From positions 15,511 to 79,510 of the forward strand of contig CAYRHJ010000028.1 of assembly GCA_964424105.1 (NCBI GenBank): a DNA stretch of 64,000 nt. Reading direction: 5' to 3'. The notes beneath the pieces are model-generated. The model made no database searches and was not told the origin of the DNA. It saw only the letters and a list, made by a program, of their open reading frames with translations. The stretch is from CAYRHJ01 sp964424105. GTDB taxonomy: Bacteria > Planctomycetota > Phycisphaerae > UBA1845. Shown here piece after piece: positions 46,247 through 53,969 of the stretch; position 1 is the first letter of the stretch, and each line of letters opens with the position of its first letter. The position numbers and the translations under genes are program-made.

Positions 46247-47212
46247 ATGAACGTCGACGGGCGCTCCTCAACCGCCAACACCCGATACACCGGTTCGGAT
46301 GCCCACCCGTCCATCGTCTTCACCGTCGACGTCGAAGATTGGGGCCAATCGGTGTTCGACCGATCGCTGCCCATCAGTCGCTATTGCGCCGACAACGTTC
46401 GACGACTGCTCGACATTCTCGCAACCGATCCCGGCGCGCGGGGCACGTTCTTCGTGCTCGGCAAGTTCGCCCAAAAGCACCCCCAGGTCGTCCGCGATCT
46501 ACAGGCCACCGGTCACGAGATCGCCAGCCACGGCTTCGGGCATGAACCCGTACATCACCAGACGCCCGCTGAATTTCGCGACGATTTACGTCGCGCCGCC
46601 GACATCATCAGCCACATCACCGCCCAAACGGTCGTGGGCTATCGAGCGCCCGTGTTTTCCATCGGGCAACAAAACCTGTGGGCGCTCGAGGTTCTGGCCG
46701 ACGAAGGCTACGAATACGATTCAAGCATTTTTCCGATCGCCGGACGGCGCTACGGCATTCCGCATTGGCCCCGCGAGCCGGCCACCGTTCGTCTGGGGCA
46801 CGACCGTCGAATCATCGAATTCCCCTTGACCGCCGTTCGCATCGCCGGGCGAAACTATCCCGTTTCAGGCGGCGGATATGCCCGTTTGATTCCAAGCCCC
46901 CTCCTCATTCGCGCTTTTCAACGTGAAGCCCACCTCCGTCGCACAAGTTGGCCGGTTTTCTACTGTCACCCCTACGAATTAGACGTTCGCGAGTTCCAAC
47001 GCCAAGACCCCACCCCACCATGGGGCGATCGACACCTGCCATTGGCCCTGCAATGGCATCAGGGCCTTGGCCGAGGTGCGTTCGAGCGAAAACTCCGCGC
47101 CCTGATGCATCATTTTCAATTTCGTTCATTCGCCCAAGCGCGTCGCTCGTTGGCCCAACCGCCTGAAATGTCGATCCGCGTCGATGAACCCGTCGCGATT
47201 CCCGTCGTTTGA
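46247..47212 (+). CDS. Polysaccharide deacetylase, exosortase-associated type (DUF3473)
   Basis: 321 aa NodB-homology carbohydrate esterase. The N-terminal VFTVDVEDWGQ gives the catalytic Asp pair, and GHEIASHGFGHEPVH the metal-binding His residues. RGTFFVLGKFA and the C-terminal FYCHPYELD segment are typical of the deacetylases found with PEP-CTERM/exosortase exopolysaccharide loci. It should remove acetyl groups from an amino sugar polymer. There is no signal peptide. A PEP-CTERM protein is encoded 14 kb away, but no exosortase lies in this window. Confidence 0.85.
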   Translation: MNVDGRSSTANTRYTGSDAHPSIVFTVDVEDWGQSVFDRSLPISRYCADNVRRLLDILATDPGARGTFFVLGKFAQKHPQVVRDLQATGHEIASHGFGHEPVHHQTPAEFRDDLRRAADIISHITAQTVVGYRAPVFSIGQQNLWALEVLADEGYEYDSSIFPIAGRRYGIPHWPREPATVRLGHDRRIIEFPLTAVRIAGRNYPVSGGGYARLIPSPLLIRAFQREAHLRRTSWPVFYCHPYELDVREFQRQDPTPPWGDRHLPLALQWHQGLGRGAFERKLRALMHHFQFRSFAQARRSLAQPPEMSIRVDEPVAIPVV

Positions 47213-47240
47213 AATTCGATGGGAACGGACGGTGCAAAAC

Positions 47241-47465
47241 GAGCGGTCCTCACAACCCCCGAGCGCGTCTTCACGAGCCGCGAGCGCGAAGCGAGCGGTC
47301 TTTCCGACCCCAGACCGCGTCTTTACGAGCCGCGAGCGCGAAGCGAGCGGTCTTTCCGACCCCAGACCGCGTCTTCACGAGCCGCGAGCGCGAAGCGAGC
47401 GGTCCCCACAACCCCCGAGCGCGTCTTCACGAGCCGCGAGCGCAAAGCGAGCGGTCCTCACAACC
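47241..47465. repeat. Tandem array of four 52-bp units carrying the 26-bp repeat
   Basis: gagccgcgagcg...gagcggtc cores start at 47275, 47327, 47379 and 47431, exactly 52 nt apart, linked by spacers of two alternating types ('tttccgaccccagaccgcgt' and a 'cacaacccccgagcgcgtct' form). It fills the gene-free gap 47213-47517. Spacers are shared rather than unique, so this is not CRISPR. Confidence 0.85.
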
Positions 47466-47517
47466 CGCGTCCGTCTGCGTGCGTTTTCTATGGTCGCGAC
47501 AATTCAGACGATCGACA

Positions 47518-48003
47518 CTACGGCCGATCATCATCAAATCGAAGCCAAGGCCGGAATCGTTCAACGGTCTTGGGGCCAATGCCGCGCACCGCCTCCAGAT
47601 CCTCCGGCCCACGGAACGCGACGCGTCCGTCAATAGAATCCAGATTCTCCCCACCCGCGCGCATGTGAAAGTCGATGGCCCTCTCCTCCGCATCCTCGTC
47701 CGATTCATGGATCGCCGTGACGTACTCCTCACGAAAATCAACGATGGCCTGCGCCTTCGCGGGGCCAATTCCCGGCAACGAAGCCAACTCCGCGACCGAC
47801 GCGGTGTTGGGGTCAATGCCGCGGACGATCAGCCCTTGATTCGCGGGGCGTTCACCAAGCGGCTGGAAAGGCGCCGCATCAAAATGGGCCAACAGGCAAA
47901 CGATGGCTGCAACCGTCGAACAACACACCAGCATCGTAGATCGTTGAATCGACTCAATGTTTGCGAATTCGTCGCCGCCAACTCGATAATCAACGGGCGG
48001 CAT
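47518..48003 (-). CDS. ComEA-like helix-hairpin-helix protein with membrane anchor
   Basis: 161 aa. One N-terminal membrane segment (STMLVCCSTVAAIVCLLAHF) is followed by two helix-hairpin-helix units: DPNTASVAELASLPGIGPAKAQAIVDFRE and the second with FRGPEDLEAVRGIGPKTVERFRPWL. ComEA-type proteins bind DNA outside the membrane during uptake. The second unit is more divergent, and a general secreted HhH protein is the alternative. Its start overlaps the end of the GH10-like gene by 14 nt on the same strand. Confidence 0.8.
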   Translation of the reverse strand: MPPVDYRVGGDEFANIESIQRSTMLVCCSTVAAIVCLLAHFDAAPFQPLGERPANQGLIVRGIDPNTASVAELASLPGIGPAKAQAIVDFREEYVTAIHESDEDAEERAIDFHMRAGGENLDSIDGRVAFRGPEDLEAVRGIGPKTVERFRPWLRFDDDRP

Positions 48004-49510
48004 GAGGAATCACCTCGTCTCGAAATGCCTTCAACGCCTCGAACGCGGGCTTGGGCGTGAAATCGGCACGAAGCAGTCCGCAACCGGCCGCCCCTTTCCG
48101 CGCCGGATCGACCAGGCTCTTCCAGCAGATCGTTTCGACCAGCGGCTTGCTCAGCGCGATGGTGCAAAACGCTCGCAACCACCGTGCCTGAACGTCATCG
48201 CTCCAGGAACCGCGCCAGGTTCCGGCATCGGAAGTCTTGTTCGACGGAACCTCGACGGCGGTGATATGGATCGGCTTGCCGAACGTACCGAATCGATCGA
48301 GAAGCGCGGAGATTTGAAACATGTCGCGGGCGTACATGCCTTCGGTCTGCGTGCCCAGGCAAAACTGGAGACCCAATGCGTCGAATTGAATGCCGCTTTG
48401 CACCGCCATCTCGGCATAGAGCAGCGGCGGAATGCTTCGCTGGTTTCGCGCGTAATATTCACCCCACGGTGCGACCAGATCCAGAATGGTCAGGCTCCGC
48501 GGCGCCACCTGCTTGGTCACCGCCGCAGCCACCCGCGTCAACTCGATCAACTGCTCGAAGTTGAAGCTGAAGCTCTGGTTGGCATGGATGCCACTGATCA
48601 CGTCCCAGACCTGAATGTGTTGGCCATAACGACCGACCACCCGACGGATATGCTCGGTCGTCAATTCGCGCACCGTCTCGAAGTCGTGTTCCCAAATATA
48701 AAGCCAATCCGGCACGCAATCTTGTTGAAAACAAACCAGCGGAGACCCCTTAGCCGGCACACGAATACGACGCAGGAAATCGACCCACAAGTCGATCGCT
48801 TTCCAGCGGAACTGCTGCTCCTTGGGTTCGATCTGATTCCAAGGCATCGGTACGGTGACAAAGTCGAACGTGCCCGACAGCAACGCCGCCAGCGAGTCCT
48901 GGGGCGGGCCACCGGGCACCGTGCATCCGAACACCCGCCGCCCCATTCCCGCCGTCTCCAGACGACGCTTCAGAAGCAATTGAGCATGAAAACTCGCCAT
49001 TCGTTCGGCGATGTCCACACCGGAAATCAAGGCCCGCTCCGCCGTTTGGGCCGCCGCTTGCGGGTCGTCTTGCTTGATGGCTTCGATGAGCAGTTCCCGA
49101 GCCTGCGCCATATCATCATTCAATGACTTCGCCTCTTGGCAATCGAACAGGCCCCAATCCTCGCACTTGTGCTGAACGCGCATCATCTGCGCCCGGGCCA
49201 ATTCCAACGGCAAATTGAAATCCGCGGCCCGCTCCTGCACGCGCACCGTTTCCATCAGAAGCGTTCCCATCGTCTCCATCGGCCAAAGCAACGCCAGACC
49301 CGCCGGACCCGTCGCCCGTTTCTGACAAATCAAACCGGAATCCTTGACCTCAATCTCGGCCCGAAGTGGAACGCCGTCGCTCCCGAACAGGTAGGCCGAA
49401 CCCTGGTCGATGGGTGTTGATTTTGGGTTGCGGCGATGAGTCTGAAAACGAATCACCAATTCCATCCACGATTGCGATCGGTCACGTCCTACATCCCAGA
49501 CGTCGCTCAT
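47990..49510 (-). CDS. GH10 (endo-xylanase)-like protein with both catalytic Glu positions altered
   Basis: 506 aa from ATG 49510; ATG 49465 is an alternative, and the frame upstream runs into repeat DNA. Residues about 195-500 fit a glycoside hydrolase family 10 barrel (VPMPWNQIEP, the WDVISGIHANQ strand, PIHITAVEVPS, TPKPAFEALKAF). The acid/base strand, normally WDVVNE, reads W302-D-V-I-S-G307, and the nucleophile strand, normally ITELD, reads I-T-A418-V-E420. It should therefore be catalytically dead or reworked. The N-terminal 190 residues are helical and unrecognised. No signal peptide is seen. Confidence 0.8.
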   Translation of the reverse strand: MSDVWDVGRDRSQSWMELVIRFQTHRRNPKSTPIDQGSAYLFGSDGVPLRAEIEVKDSGLICQKRATGPAGLALLWPMETMGTLLMETVRVQERAADFNLPLELARAQMMRVQHKCEDWGLFDCQEAKSLNDDMAQARELLIEAIKQDDPQAAAQTAERALISGVDIAERMASFHAQLLLKRRLETAGMGRRVFGCTVPGGPPQDSLAALLSGTFDFVTVPMPWNQIEPKEQQFRWKAIDLWVDFLRRIRVPAKGSPLVCFQQDCVPDWLYIWEHDFETVRELTTEHIRRVVGRYGQHIQVWDVISGIHANQSFSFNFEQLIELTRVAAAVTKQVAPRSLTILDLVAPWGEYYARNQRSIPPLLYAEMAVQSGIQFDALGLQFCLGTQTEGMYARDMFQISALLDRFGTFGKPIHITAVEVPSNKTSDAGTWRGSWSDDVQARWLRAFCTIALSKPLVETICWKSLVDPARKGAAGCGLLRADFTPKPAFEALKAFRDEVIPHAAR

Positions 49511-49531
49511 TATGCGCTGCCGGGCAATCAA

Positions 49532-49670
49532 CGTCGAGACGTTGCAGGCCCCGGCGGGGCCATCGATAGTAGCCCGGCGATTTATCGCCGGGTGTTCGTC
49601 CGGCGAGGTGAACGAGTCCCGTAGGGACGACTGACCCACGGCCAAAGTTTCAGCCGTCCTTGCGGGACTT
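49532..49670. repeat. Second copy of the ~140-bp dispersed element
   Basis: This matches 25006-25150 over most of its length: 'cgtcgagacgttgcaggccc', 'agcccggcgatttatcgccg', 'gaggtgaacgagtcccgtag', 'gactgacccacggc' and 'tttcagccgtcc' occur in the same order and orientation. It lies just upstream of the GH10-like gene. Confidence 0.85.
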
Positions 49671-49817
49671 CGCGGCCGCTTCATCCGCCCCTGCCGAGGC
49701 GGGATCAGTTTATCGGGTCAGGTTTCCACGGGTTTCGCCATGTGCCCGATCACGCTACATTTCCACCCGAGGCTGACGTCCCACGGTTCGAAGCCTGAAT
49801 TTGCGGAAAGACGAATC

Positions 49818-50729
49818 ATGACCTTCGACGTTTCCAGTGCCCTCGTTTCCACCCAACTCGCCGGGCTGCCTCGGCGGCAGGGCAAGGTCCGCGACGTCTA
49901 TGACCTGGGAGACCAGGTGCTGCTGGTCGCCACCGATCGAATCAGCGCCTACGACGTCGTGTTGCCCACCCCCATCCCCGGCAAGGGTCGCCTTCTGACG
50001 CAAATATCGAAATTCTGGTTCGACTTCCTGGCCGAGACGACCAAACATCATCTCCTCGAGGTGCTTGATGACCGCATGCCCGCGGGCCTGGAAAAGTATC
50101 GCGAGCAGCTCCGTGGCCGAACCATGCGTTGCTTGAAGGCTGAAGTCGTACCCATTGAGTGCGTGGTCCGCGGATATCTGGCTGGGTCGGGCTGGAAAGA
50201 CTACGTCGAGACGGGTTCGGTGTGCGGGATTCGCCTGCCCGCGGGGCTGCGCCAATGTGAGCGACTTAGCGAACCGATTTTTACCCCTGCGACGAAAGTG
50301 GATCATGGGCATGACCAGAATATATCATTCGACCAGGCATGTGAAAGCGTAGGAAGCGACGTCATGCGGACGCTGCGTGCTCGCAGCATGGAGATCTACC
50401 AACGGGCAGCCGACTTCGCCCGCCGGCGAGGGATCATCATCGCGGACACCAAGTTTGAATGGGGCCGCATTGGCAATGACCTCGTCTTGATCGACGAAGC
50501 ATTGACCCCCGATTCGTCGCGGTTTTGGCCCGCGGACCGCTATCAGATAGGCCGCGACCAGGAAAGCTTCGACAAGCAATTCGTCCGCAATTACCTGACG
50601 ACGCTCGTAGAAGCCGGACAATGGAACAAGCTGCCGCCCGGTCCGGAACTGCCCGAAGACACCGTTCGTCAAACCGCAGCCAAGTACCGCGAAGCCTACG
50701 AATTCCTATGTCGGGATATTCATCGTTGA
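49818..50729 (+). CDS. purC: Phosphoribosylaminoimidazole-succinocarboxamide (SAICAR) synthase
   Basis: 303 aa from ATG 49818. It performs the ATP-dependent ligation of aspartate to CAIR in purine synthesis. Signatures: RRQGKVRDVYDLGDQVLLVATDRISAYDVV, VVRGYLAGSGW, ATKVDHGHDQNISF and IADTKFEWG. The length suits the single-domain bacterial/fungal-type enzyme. It stands alone; its 3' end overlaps the convergent hicA remnant by 10 nt. Confidence 0.94.
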   Translation: MTFDVSSALVSTQLAGLPRRQGKVRDVYDLGDQVLLVATDRISAYDVVLPTPIPGKGRLLTQISKFWFDFLAETTKHHLLEVLDDRMPAGLEKYREQLRGRTMRCLKAEVVPIECVVRGYLAGSGWKDYVETGSVCGIRLPAGLRQCERLSEPIFTPATKVDHGHDQNISFDQACESVGSDVMRTLRARSMEIYQRAADFARRRGIIIADTKFEWGRIGNDLVLIDEALTPDSSRFWPADRYQIGRDQESFDKQFVRNYLTTLVEAGQWNKLPPGPELPEDTVRQTAAKYREAYEFLCRDIHR

Positions 50730-50875
50730 CATTTGAACCGTTGACCTAACGACCCCTTGTCATTGGCCAAGACGGCGTGGCTTCCTTTGCCGCGCGCCGG
50801 CAGTCGTTTGAATCCGGCCCTTTCAAATGCTCGGATGGCGTTGCGAGGTGAGACACTAGGAAGCCGCGCGCTCAT
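50720..50875 (-). pseudogene. HicA-like toxin fragment, C-terminus lost
   Basis: 51 aa from ATG 50875. It matches the first two thirds of HicA mRNA interferase (RNAIRAFERAGFKRLPARGKGSHAVL), including the catalytic His in GSHAVL, and then stops after GSLGQRFKCQR without the usual (V/T)(V/I)P.H strand and last helix. The break lies where purC arrives from the other side. Its start overlaps the upstream HTH gene stop as ATGA. It may be inactive. Confidence 0.6.
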
Positions 50876-51306
50876 TGTTCCGCCTCCGCTTTCTGTGTTC
50901 GAAGCTCCCATCTCTTGTTGGCGGCCTCAAGCAACTCCACAAATGGGCGAATATCGAACGAGTTCGGACCGTTAACTCCCTCGCGATTTCGCTGCGGAGT
51001 GATTCCGAGCAAGCCGATATCTCGCAACTGATAAGCCCATTTGCGAAGGGTATCCGATCGGACTCCAAGTCCTGACGCGATGTCCTTCCAATGGGCGCGA
51101 ATCGGCTCGTCGCCGAACTTCCGGCAAGCAAGCGCGATGATGAGCATCAAGTGCCGAGGTTGAACCTCGCGACCAATTCGTCCGTCGTAACGCCCAAGGA
51201 ACGCGAACATCTTGGGGAGCTTAAGGAATCGCTTTTCCTCAAGCGTTCCCCAAACGTTGGTTGACACTCTTGATGTAACTGCACTTTCGTCTCTCATTGA
51301 ATGCAT
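50872..51306 (-). CDS. Helix-turn-helix protein lodged between hicB and the hicA remnant
   Basis: 144 aa from ATG 51306, which has AGG at good spacing; ATG 51354 would place a promoter-like palindrome inside the gene. The core (LEEKRFLKLPKMFAFLGRYDGRIG, QPRHLMLIIALACRKF, IASGLGVRSDTLRKWAYQLRDIGLLGI) is a winged HTH of a type I associate with uncharacterised planctomycete proteins. It is not a standard component of HicAB. It could be a local regulator or a remnant of an inserted replication-type gene. Confidence 0.7.
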   Translation of the reverse strand: MHSMRDESAVTSRVSTNVWGTLEEKRFLKLPKMFAFLGRYDGRIGREVQPRHLMLIIALACRKFGDEPIRAHWKDIASGLGVRSDTLRKWAYQLRDIGLLGITPQRNREGVNGPNSFDIRPFVELLEAANKRWELRTQKAEAEQ

Positions 51307-51316
51307 TATCGACCTA

Positions 51317-51334
51317 TATTGATACGTATCAATA
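51317..51334. promoter_or_regulatory. 18-bp perfect palindrome, likely operator of the HTH gene
   Basis: TATTGATACGTATCAATA is a perfect palindrome 11 nt upstream of ATG 51306. Its position and AT-richness fit an operator for the HTH protein itself. Confidence 0.6.
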
Positions 51335-51383
51335 AGCTGGTCGAAAAAAGCCATGCAAGAGACTGGCTATCACGTTTCTTAAA

Positions 51384-51593
51384 CTATACCACGCAGATTT
51401 CGGCGTCTTGCGGGTCGTCGGGGACTTCGCGGCCTAGGGATTGGGCTGCGTCGATCCAGGCTGCGATGGCGTCCCGGACGTTTTCCAGGGCCTCCGCCTT
51501 GGTGTCGCCCTGCGTGACGCACCCTGGCAGGCTCGGGACCTCGCAGACCCACCCGCCGTCATCCAAGTCGCGATATATCAAGACTTGCCTCAT
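51384..51593 (-). CDS. HicB-family antitoxin
   Basis: 69 aa from ATG 51593; the frame is open upstream to 51710. It matches the compact HicB partial RNase H fold: LIYRDLDDGGWVCEVPSLPGCVTQGDTKAEALENVRDAIAAWI. It lacks the extra C-terminal DNA-binding helix-turn-helix or ribbon-helix-helix of longer HicB proteins. It normally neutralises HicA. Here an unrelated HTH gene separates it from a truncated hicA, so it may be an orphan. Confidence 0.82.
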   Translation of the reverse strand: MRQVLIYRDLDDGGWVCEVPSLPGCVTQGDTKAEALENVRDAIAAWIDAAQSLGREVPDDPQDAEICVV

Positions 51594-51736
51594 GCCGACT
51601 ATCTTACGCAAAGGCGGCTGACAACAAAAGAGTACATCATCGATTTGGCAAAGATTTGTCGCCACGCAAGCCAGGATTCGATGGCCAATCCGCCGGGGTG
51701 CCCCATCCATAGCGCAGCGATGGGCGGGGCCCCGCT

Positions 51737-51791
51737 GATCGGCGTTCGGAGAATTTCGAACACGCCAGCCACCTCCGTGTTCATCATCGCC
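51737..51791. repeat. Two-block dispersed motif (copy A; copy B inverted at 58376-58430)
   Basis: A 22-bp block (gatcggcgttcggagaattt plus cg), a 21-bp variable core, and a 12-bp block (ttcatcatcgcc). Copy B on the other strand has the same 22 bp, another 21-bp core, and tttatcatcgcc. The surrounding 51594-51793 has no other recognised gene. Confidence 0.65.
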
Positions 51792-51793
51792 CC

Positions 51794-53695
51794 CTACTGC
51801 GTCGATGGCTGGTAATTGTTCCGATCCCGGATTCGCACCGGGTCAAGCCATTGGCCAATCGCCTTGGCTACGAGTCCGTCGTTAAGCTCCCGCACGATGC
51901 GTCCCCGCTCCTGTTTGAATCGTTCTTCGTCCAAAGGGCGCCGCTCGGTGAATTCAACGATGGCCACGATGGCTTTGTCGTCCATCGGAATGACTCGCAC
52001 CTTCTGACCGCTTGATTCCATCGCAAAACATTTTTCGACGAAATCCGGCGTAACCACCCCCAGTCCGCGCACGAAGATATTCTCCGTCATGGACGTGGTC
52101 GGGATCGACCGATTCACGCGGCGAGCTAATGGATCGGGCGTGAAATAGCCCGGCGCCGGATCGGGCAGGCTCGAAACGCTGGGGCTGTTTTGCCAGGTGG
52201 CAAACAATCCGTCATCCGTGATCAAATAGGCGAAGTCCTCCGCCAAGGTCAGAACCTGCTCGTAACCACGTTGCATGCGAATGTCGTCGATGACCTTCTC
52301 CCGCACCTCCTCGAGCGATTCCCCAGGACCCGGCGGTATCACTTCCAACACACGATAGATGTACGTTTCGTTGTCGGTGTTGGCGTACCAGATGGACGAG
52401 GACTGACCCAACGCCAGATACGTCGCCGTATCGACCGCGGTGTCCAACGGCATGGACTCGACGCCCTGCACGTGAAAAACGACGTTTCGAAACGTTCGCC
52501 GATCGGTGCCGATCTGCGGACGGCTCGCTCCGATGCCCGGCAATTGAAACGCCTCCTCCTTCGTGAAGTGCTTCGTCGTTCCAATCGTGACAGCCCCGCC
52601 GAAACGCAGGTTGGCAGGAAGACGATCCAATACCTTCGAATAGTAGTCTTCGCCAAGCAGTTCTGCCGGCGGCACGGGATACCCGTCGTCACCCACCGGC
52701 AATCCAAACCAAGGCTCGCTCAACTCCTTGACCAGCCAACTCGCGATCTTAGCCACCTCGTCGATGCCCATGACTCGGCGAACTTCCCGCACCGCCACGG
52801 CTTGTGCCTCTTCAAACGTCGCAAAATACGGCGATGGGTCTTCATCTTCGCCCGCCGTCGGCGGCGTCGTAGGGTTGGGACGAGCGAACATCGCGTTGTT
52901 TCGATTCGCCCGCCAATAATCCTCCGCCTTTCTCAGCAGCGTGTTTTCGCGGACGATCAGGTTCTTCGCGATGACCGCCGGGTCGATCTTGAAGTATTGA
53001 ATCTTGACCTTGGCCGGCTGGTAATAGCCGAACAGAACCCCGCCCCCCGGCACCGATTCACGATAGGTCTCAAAATGCTCCTGAATTTCAGCTTCCTCGA
53101 TCACTTCGTTTCGGTCTACCAACGACCGCGCATCCAACTTCACCAGATTAATCTGAACCGTTTCCAACTGATCGCGAGCCGCAACCCGAATCTCCGCCTC
53201 GCTGGCCGTCTCCGCCCCGACCGTGAATCGGAGCATCTGAAAAACCGACATGAAATTACCAAGCGAGTGATAAATAAAATCAGATTTTATGTTTCGTCGA
53301 GCGGCGAGTACTTCTACAGTTTCAAGTGTCAGTCCCAAATTCGTCACGAAGGCTTCCACCTCGACCTGCCGAGGCTTCATTCCCAAACCATTCGCTTCGC
53401 GTGTCAGCAGAATCCACTCCATGATCCCCAGCGGCTGGGCTTGGGCACGCAGGCCGGAAAATGGCCACGGATTTCGCCAATCCAAGCCGACCAGCTCAAG
53501 CATCTCCGTTTCCAATCTCGCCACGATCTGGTCGTCGGCGAGAATGTCTCCCAATTGACTTTTCGCGATTAGTTGGTCCCGGAGGGTCGGGTCTACCAGC
53601 GACATCAATGCCGAGCCACCCAGCCAGACAATGAGCAACCCGGCCATGAATACCGCCAGCAGCTTGCGATTGTGTTTTCGAAAAAACTTCATCAT
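51794..53695 (-). CDS. SurA/PpiD-like membrane-anchored protein
   Basis: 633 aa. One N-terminal membrane segment (LLAVFMAGLLIVWLGGSALMSLV) anchors a large periplasmic part. Features fit the SurA N-like/PpiD group of folding helpers: DQIVARLETEMLELVG, the GLRAQAQPLGIMEWILLTREANGLGMKPRQVEVEAF region, and repeated helical segments. I do not see a clear parvulin catalytic domain, so it may act as a chaperone without isomerase activity. It lies alone between the hic remnants and topA. Confidence 0.65.
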   Translation of the reverse strand: MMKFFRKHNRKLLAVFMAGLLIVWLGGSALMSLVDPTLRDQLIAKSQLGDILADDQIVARLETEMLELVGLDWRNPWPFSGLRAQAQPLGIMEWILLTREANGLGMKPRQVEVEAFVTNLGLTLETVEVLAARRNIKSDFIYHSLGNFMSVFQMLRFTVGAETASEAEIRVAARDQLETVQINLVKLDARSLVDRNEVIEEAEIQEHFETYRESVPGGGVLFGYYQPAKVKIQYFKIDPAVIAKNLIVRENTLLRKAEDYWRANRNNAMFARPNPTTPPTAGEDEDPSPYFATFEEAQAVAVREVRRVMGIDEVAKIASWLVKELSEPWFGLPVGDDGYPVPPAELLGEDYYSKVLDRLPANLRFGGAVTIGTTKHFTKEEAFQLPGIGASRPQIGTDRRTFRNVVFHVQGVESMPLDTAVDTATYLALGQSSSIWYANTDNETYIYRVLEVIPPGPGESLEEVREKVIDDIRMQRGYEQVLTLAEDFAYLITDDGLFATWQNSPSVSSLPDPAPGYFTPDPLARRVNRSIPTTSMTENIFVRGLGVVTPDFVEKCFAMESSGQKVRVIPMDDKAIVAIVEFTERRPLDEERFKQERGRIVRELNDGLVAKAIGQWLDPVRIRDRNNYQPSTQ

Positions 53696-53969
53696 GATGA
53701 CTATAACTCCAGTGTTACAATAAGGTTACAAATTGCAGCGCCCGCGCCGGTATCAAAACCGATTTCAACACCATTCCGATCGATCCAGGCCCATCGCCGT
53801 AACCTTTTACCTGGCCTATGGTTTGACAGACCGAACGGCGTCTGCTAGTTGACGCGCCCCCGGATAAACTTGGGCGTTCGTTGACCAGGCGTCTAGAATC
53901 CCACGGCCTTTGTCGATAACGGCTGAATGATAAGGGAACCTGATGTAGTACACCAGTGCCCGCGGGCAT

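Noticed and set aside
47241..47465. CRISPR array
   Set aside because: The period is regular, but the spacers are shared between units and no cas gene is near. The repeat also occurs singly across the window.
50720..50875. Selenocysteine at the TGA ending the hicA fragment
   Set aside because: Beyond the TGA the frame is antisense to purC and does not continue the HicA fold; HicA has no Cys or Sec at this point.
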